Shown here one piece after another: positions 57,942-64,000 of a stretch of 64,000 bases of DNA (position 1 is its first letter; every line of letters begins with the position of its first letter). The stretch is from Xenia sp. Carnegie-2017 (Eukaryota; Cnidaria; Anthozoa; Malacalcyonacea; Xeniidae). The stretch is from NCBI RefSeq assembly GCF_021976095.1, contig NW_025813483.1, forward strand, positions 13,371,800 to 13,435,799, in the 5' to 3' direction. A program made the translations under genes and the position numbers. Below the pieces are notes generated by a model that saw nothing but the letters and a program-made list of their open reading frames with translations, had not been told where the DNA came from and did no database searches.

Positions 57942-59558
57942 ATGAGCAAAGTAAACTACAATTTGAATGCTAAAGTTGAGCTGTACTTCTCATTGTGATA
58001 TGTAACTATTCAAGTTTTCTTTTTACCTAGACTGTTCTCTATTCCTATTTTCACAGCTCATGTTCGTGGAGAGTACGTATAGGTAAGTAGTGAGTGCAAC
58101 TGTGCAATCGTCAATAATGGTCTTTATTTCTTGTCATTTCACGTTTTCATTAATGTGTCGTAGTCGTGCGTTTTTTCCTTAATTTTTTCAAGCTCTTGCT
58201 ATGAAAGATGTTCATTATGAATTAATACCTGTCCATTTGCTGAAGAATGGAGGTGAACAGGTTTGTTTTCGAAAGTTTTTAAGATTAAGTATAGGAAGCC
58301 TCTGATATGATAGTTTACCATTATTAATTTTTTGTGCTTTTTTAGTTTTCCCAGGAATATAAAAGTCTAAATCCTCTCAGTATTTTGCCAACTCTGCAAA
58401 TTGATGGTCACACATTAACACAATCAGTATGTCTTACCTTCATATCTCATAATCTCCATATTAACCTTGATTTGTCTTTGTGCATACCCCACAGACTGCA
58501 GCTATCTGTTATCATTTAATTTTCATTTCAGATCAGCATCTTGGAATATCTAGAGGAGACACGACCTAATCCCCCTTTGTTGCCACCTGATGCATTTAGA
58601 AGAGCCATGGTATGGCATGTTGGCCAAGATAGTATACTCATAGACTAAGATTTATACATGAAACAGGCCATACGTGTTGGTTTTTTTATTTACTTTTCAT
58701 GGAGTTTTGATTTGGACATTTCTTTCAGCAATGGATATCACTTTTTCTAATATCACTTTTTTCTAGGCACGGCAAGTTGCTTTAATAATTGCTTGTGACA
58801 TTCAGCCTCTTCAGGTGCATAAACTTTGTTGTTTCAATTCTTACAATATCAGTACAAACAGACCAACAATTATTCATGTAATTTTTAGAATCTTGGTACT
58901 TTAAAGAAGATTGGCGAAGAAAGAAAAGTTGAGTGGGGACACTATTGGATTGACAAACGTTTTGAGGGTATTTGTATATTTATATGAATGTATAAATAAT
59001 TAGTTGCCTCTTTCAGCATCTTATATTCATTTGTTTTGTTTAAAACTGCCAGATGTTGAAGAACTTCTAAAGAAAACGTGTGGAAAATACTGTGTTGGTG
59101 ACAAGGTCTGTTGAGTTGTTAGTTTGCTCCAAAATTCTTTGTAGTTGCATATATTAATTGAAGGAGTCTTTTTAATGCTTTCCAATTCATCTCAGGTGAC
59201 AATAGCTGATGTTTGCCTAGTTCCGCAAGTTTTTAATGCAAACAGGTAAGAAAGAATTCAAACATCCTCATTTTCCTCCCTAATATCCATGATTGTTCAA
59301 TATCCTCTCTCTCTCTAATATCCATGATTGTTCAACATCTCCTCGCAGTAATATCCATTATTGTACAACATCCTGTCTCAAGAATTTATAATATCTCAAC
59401 TCTTCATTCAATCCATGTCTTTTGTCAGGTTCAAAGTTGATTTGACTAAGTTTCCTCGAATTTCTGAAATTAATGATCGTCTGATGGAATTAGATGCTTT
59501 CAAAGTTACTCATCCATATCGACAAACTGATTGTCCAGAAAATTTAAAATTGGATTAA
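57942..59558 (+). CDS. GSTZ1: Maleylacetoacetate isomerase (glutathione S-transferase zeta)
   Basis: Ten exons: 57942-57994, 58057-58082, 58193-58260, 58346-58426, 58532-58609, 58767-58814, 58889-58967, 59053-59105, 59196-59245, 59429-59558; about 221 residues (human 216). It converts maleylacetoacetate to fumarylacetoacetate in tyrosine breakdown, using glutathione, and can metabolise some alpha-haloacids. The zeta signature [13 protein letters not shown] near the N-terminus holds the catalytic Ser and Cys. [26 protein letters not shown] is the glutathione-binding half. The C-terminal domain shows [27 protein letters not shown] and [11 protein letters not shown]. The first exon ([18 protein letters not shown]) is the least certain: it fits in phase, but leaves the motif two residues shorter than the usual RSSCSW. 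Confidence 0.92.
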
Positions 59559-59649
59559 AGCAAAAATTAGGTTTGTGAACATTTCACAGTTTTGCACCAT
59601 ACAATTTTATCGTAGTAACATGTGGATTGAATGATTTTGTGTTCAGGCA

Positions 59650-59655
59650 AATAAA
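59650..59655 (+). terminator. Polyadenylation signal of GSTZ1
   Basis: aataaa 92 bases after the stop codon, followed by a second overlapping aataaa a few bases on (59660-59665) within an A-rich stretch. Confidence 0.6.
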
Positions 59656-59744
59656 ATTAAATAAATGTACTTAGTACGAGCCAGACATTTCCTTGGCAGT
59701 TTTGGTACTGCTTAGGTGTGTATTTTCACATATTTTGCGTATTT

Positions 59745-59825
59745 TACGCATGTGTTACATGTATGCTACGCATGTGTTACAGTTATGCTACGCATGCGTT
59801 ACGCGTATGCCACTCATATGTACGC
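59745..59825. repeat. Short tandem array of gctacgcatgtgttac units
   Basis: About three to four degenerate copies of a unit of roughly 25 bp (tatgctacgcatgtgttaca), rich in CpG and in gcatgc-type palindromes for such an AT-rich window. Confidence 0.65.
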
Positions 59826-61198
59826 ATATGTTCGCGAAGATCTTGTGACAGACCATGAGACACTTTTAGTGAGATATTATGGAGATACTCATTATTATAC
59901 AACGTCTGGAATCCCCCCCCCCCAGAGTTTTTAGATGCTTTGAAGAACGCGAAATTCGCTTCCGTGAAATTAAAGTTCCGATGTTTCAAATTTTTATACA
60001 CTATAGTAAAAGACACGAGTATCATCAGTATTTGCGTGCTTTTATTAAGTATATTCGTATGAGCGTACATATGAGACTTTCATACACGTAAAAATACACG
60101 AGCGGTAGTATTGTACGATTGAATGTCAAACTTTGGACTTGATTGTACAAACTTCGCTCGTACTTAATTAATAGAGTGGTAAATACAAGATATTTCTTAT
60201 GGAAAAGCGTCTGTTTGAAATGAAAGTATCCTTGCCAACATGAGTGACAAAGACTACACTTTCAGTTTCACTACAATTGTTTCATTTACTATGTTGGCGT
60301 TGAATAAACCCGAGACTGGAGTGAAGCCTTGAGAAGGCGTCTTGTTTTTTATCCTTAACCTTTTCAAAGTAATTACAAAACACATATTTTTATTTGTTTT
60401 AAAAAATTGCCTAAATGGAAAGAATTTCCTAAGTGCTTGTGCTGTCAATTGTATTGATGAAAAATTTGTTTCTCTCCTGTTGAGATGTAGCTACTCTAAA
60501 CACAGCATGTGTTTGTTGTGATTTCTATACTGACTTTATTTGGTAAAAAGGCTATTGATAACTTATGATAATTGCTATAGCATTTCTGTTTCCCCGTTTC
60601 TTATTACTTTCTGTTAAGCTTAGTGAAAATATGTTTGCATTTCGATGCGTTTTCTCAACTTGTCTGTACATGAGAAATAGGTATAATTCTGTGAAACTTA
60701 CACTTCACCACATTCAACAGCAGAAAAATTTCCATAAAACAAAATAAAATGATTTTTTCTGGATTAAGGGAATGCACGATATAGCTGACTTGAAAAGTTC
60801 AGTTTCAGGTTTTCTTTTGCTGACTATAGACACTGAACAACAGTTTTATTTGTGCTTATTACTGGTCATTAAAGTATGGCACCATTTACAATTTTTGTTT
60901 ATAACTTCCTCGAATATAATTCTGCAGCAAAACATAAATGCTCTTTTGTAAAAGTATTTTTGTTTAAAATGGGACTCTGATTTGCATGGCTGTCTCCTGT
61001 CTAAAGTCGTGCTAAACTGCATATTTATCTAAGGATCACTTTACTCATGGTTGTCGTGGTTATTGAAGACATCCGTCGCCCTTTTAAGCATTTGTTGTGA
61101 GATAATTTTAGCTATATTTGAAAGACTTTAAAGATGAAGTGACGCACTACTGCGTTGGCGGAAGTTTAGAAACTTACACTTCGATATTTATTGCTGAA

Positions 61199-62520
61199 AT
61201 GAACCGACAATTTTGTGCCAGTAATAAAAACCTTGAAAGGAAATGGCAAAATATGGCTTATCAGCGACATCGCGAAAAGGTGAGACTGGATGTTTTACGA
61301 TGGATAGATAAATGTTTTATAGCTAAATATACTTTCCATCATTGTTTGTTTCGAAAATACGCTTGAAGATAATTGGATAAAACGATCAGTAACAGCGTCA
61401 CGTCTGAACAAGGACAAAGAAAGGCTTAATACTGTTAGTGCATTTTTAAAATTCTGTATCGTCACTTCGTAACATCACTTCAGCAAACAAAGCAGAAGGT
61501 TTTTACATTTATTATATGACTTCGTTGACCTCAAAGATAGAATTTTCATTACTGTTGAATTTTGTTTGAATATTAATGTTTTCACCTCTAAATGGTTCTC
61601 TTTATTCCTTTTGATAATAAGTATGTTGAATTTAAAATTTACAATAACCACTAGAACTGTGTACTATCGTTTGGTTTTCTCGTGTTGGTAGAGCAGCACA
61701 GAATTGATACGAGATGAGGTCTTTTTGAAGAACATACATGTTTAACATTGTATGGTTATTTCTTCATTTTGTTTTGAAAGAAGATCCTGCAAGGACCTTT
61801 TAAAAAACTTACTTTCACTTCAAATAAATCCAGCTTGATTTGTAGTTAGTAAACCTGACCTAAAATCTTTATAGAAAAGTTTAGGAACAATGCATATGAG
61901 GCAAAGCCTCGAGCATATAGATGAATTTTTTTATGATTGGACAACATAATTGTTCGTAAAATTTTCAGCAGCAATCCGTCAATAAGAAAATTTACTTCAT
62001 TTTGTCTAGTTGAAGTCTATCAAACCGAGAATTTACCAGGAAGTACATAAGAACAAAGAAGAAGAAGAATATCGCGTGCGAAGAAGAATAACTCGAGTTT
62101 TGGTGAATTGGATTTTCTAAAATACAAGTAGTTATATGAACAAATTAGAGCCTGATCAACTAATATGATCATGTTTGCAGGACGAAGAAAGGCGTCAAGA
62201 AGTGATAGCAAAACAAAATCAAAAATTTCTCGTGAGATTGCTTGACATTATGGGCTCTCCAAGTCGACTTGACACCTGGAATATTGAATACATGAACAAG
62301 TATATAAATCAATTTTTGAAGCAACATAGCACATTAAATTGATCTTTTTTGCATGCTTATAATGCTTAGATCTGGACTTCCTCTTCTATGTCTGCTTCAC
62401 ATTTTTAGGCAGAATATTCTCGCTGAAAGAAAATTGAGGGAAAATGACCAGTACATCACGAAGACAAAAAAATCAACTATGAAAAAAAGAAGGAAAATCC
62501 ACCTGCCTGCATTGCAGTGA
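61199..62520 (+). CDS. Small CFAP97D1-like axonemal protein
   Basis: Four exons with consistent phases: 61199-61279, 62010-62102, 62181-62299, 62409-62520; 134 residues. I use the ATG at 61199 (MNRQFCASNKNLERKWQNMA), since no earlier in-frame ATG exists. The product is very basic. The layout (YQRHREKLKSIKPRIY, then a KEEEEYR helix, ERRQEVIAKQNQKFLVRLLD, IMGSPSRLDTWNIEYM and a KLREN...ITK tail) follows the CFAP97/KIAA1430 domain (KLK.IKP..D, EI..EN..LL..M..I, then WN) found in CFAP97D1 and CFAP97D2, proteins of sperm and cilia axonemes. The match is by pattern only and modest, so I leave the symbol empty. Confidence 0.5.
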
Positions 62521-63515
62521 ATGAACTACTGGAAAACAAGAAAAGTTGTTTTTTTACTTCGTTTTCTTCTTTATTTGCATGACCCGCGAAACGGCTTCGT
62601 TTGTCTCACGTATAGCGAGTGTAACACGAATGTGAATTTTAAAGTTATGATTGCATTTACTGCTACTACTGTAATATTCTGTTAACTATTGGTATTTGAA
62701 TTTGATGTTCGTCTGCGATCTTAAATAAGCTCACAAAACCGAGCCAGCGGTTAGTTGAAATGTATCAGTAATTGTAAAAATGCAGTTTATGAGTAAGATC
62801 CACAAACAAATGCACACCGATTGCAACAGTTCATGTTCAAAACATGTAAAAGTGAAATGTGGCGACATTTATCGTCTGTTAAATGTTTCATCTTTAATTT
62901 TCATAAGTTTCTTGTTCCACCAATTAATTAGAAAGGTAGCTCACAATGTTGTCCACTGTTGCACTAACGCCATAGAATGACGAACAAACTTAATGAACAT
63001 TTTTTACCAACTTTACGTTCAAATAATAGTTGCAGTACGTATCGTTTGCTATTACATTTTTTTCATTGTAAACCCAACCAAAGAACTGAAAGAAGTTCGG
63101 TGGTGAAAATATTCTTAGGTATTGGTTATCACACGCATGTTCAGTACACACATTACAAATGGCGTTGAGGGACCCCCTGCGAAGGAAGACGACGGCGATG
63201 AATTCGGTCATGAAATTCGTCTCCAAACATGAAGTTTGTATTGCGTCCATTTTCTGGTAGGTATAACATCACTTACAACCACGCGAATAAAGGAGGTATC
63301 CGCTGTACACTGGTAAAGACAACTCAGAAATAGTACATAGTAAAACAGGAATCGTATGAATTGATCATTAATAAAAGCTCTGGAATCACTAGTATAGAAC
63401 CTAAAGAACACGAATAATTTAATCCAATAAAATTTAAAAGATCGATACCATGAACAAAAACGCCTGTACGTGAGGTTACAAGGGATTAGAACTTTGATTT
63501 ATAGAAGTATAACCA
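62521..63515. other. Intergenic region right of the CFAP97D1-like gene
   Basis: No coding region, RNA gene or repeat that I can support. Confidence 0.5.
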
Positions 63516-64000
63516 TCGTGGTTATCCATACCATTTTCTGTATGTTGTATAATCTCTGAATTTTTACTAATTTTCTCATCTGGTTTACACCATTGTGTCG
63601 CACAAACACGAAATTTTAAGTCCTCGTAAAAATTTACTTGTTTTTTATCCATCATTTCATCATGGTTATACATACCATTTTCCGGTATGTTTTATAATAT
63701 CTGAAATTTTACTAATTTTCTCATCTGGTTTACACCATTGTGACACACAAACACGAAATTTTAAGTCCTCGTAAAAATTTACTTGTTTTTTAGACATCAT
63801 TTCATCATGGTTATACATACCATTTTCCGGTATGTTTTATAATATCTGAAATTTTACTAATTTTCTCATCTGGTTTACACCATAGTGACACACAAACACG
63901 AAATTTTAAGTCCTCGTAAAAATTTACTTGTTTTTTATCCATCATTTCATCATGGTTATACATACCATTTTCCGGTATGTTTTATAATATCTGAAATTTT
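63516..64000. repeat. 145-bp satellite array, cut by the window end
   Basis: Copies start near 63516, 63661, 63806 and 63951, always 145 bp apart; each carries cataccattttccggtatg, a near-palindrome. The first copy differs at several bases, and copies two and three are almost identical. The array continues past the window. Confidence 0.9.

Larger units (their letters stand above)
59559..61198. other. Intergenic region GSTZ1-CFAP97D1-like
   Basis: Apart from the GSTZ1 polyadenylation signal and a small tandem array (59745-59825), I see nothing that I can support. Confidence 0.5.

Noticed and set aside
63516-64000. Regularly spaced repeats that could be taken for a CRISPR array
   Set aside because: The full 145-bp unit repeats without unique spacers, and the surrounding DNA is animal.

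Overview
The window is animal nuclear DNA. It is AT-rich, and its protein-coding genes are split by short GT-AG introns. All host genes belong to widespread metazoan families, including cilium, autophagy and NF-kappaB inhibitor genes. Together with the copia-type retroelement, they point to an invertebrate. I cannot fix the phylum from sequence alone; a cnidarian or an invertebrate deuterostome would both fit.

Layout from left to right. (1) 140-4689: a young but broken Ty1/copia LTR element, with target-site duplications, sits in the last intron of a MEA1-like gene whose terminal exon is 4709-4872. (2) 5210-17871: CFAP36 (minus) and a CCDC175 orthologue (plus) lie head to head, about 250 bp apart, around a shared candidate promoter with an RFX-type X-box. 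(3) 19255-20352: an intronless class II PAQR (membrane progestin receptor-like) gene. (4) 21380-24233: POLR1C (RPAC1), shared subunit of RNA polymerases I and III. (5) 25056-30464: TECPR2 (minus), ending in its LC3-interacting motif. (6) 31137-32030: intronless cyclin H (minus). (7) 33350-34725: NAA30, the NatC catalytic subunit. (8) 35319-47711: a MAPKBP1/WDR62 gene of about 42 exons. (9) 48913-51869: a consortin-like gene with a 7-nt micro-exon. (10) 52384-54013: phosphoethanolamine N-methyltransferase. (11) 55126-56860: an IkappaB gene (minus) with a DSG degron and a perfect kappaB site in its upstream region. (12) 57942-59558: GSTZ1 (maleylacetoacetate isomerase). (13) 61199-62520: a small CFAP97D1-like gene. 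The window ends inside a 145-bp satellite array.

Introns and intergenic stretches carry many minisatellites (12, 15, 20, 29, 32 and 45 bp units), hairpin or MITE-like inverted repeats and one perfect 54-bp palindrome. Several genes (CFAP36, CCDC175, CFAP97D1-like) have ciliary or sperm links, but only the first two share a regulatory region. Reading frames of many unrelated host genes are one base short inside short homopolymers. This looks like residual assembly error and not gene decay, and any automatic gene model here should allow for it. I found no convincing new multi-gene system. The best leads are the two regulatory inferences (X-box; kappaB feedback site), the retroelement at a splice acceptor, and the chimeric interior of that element.
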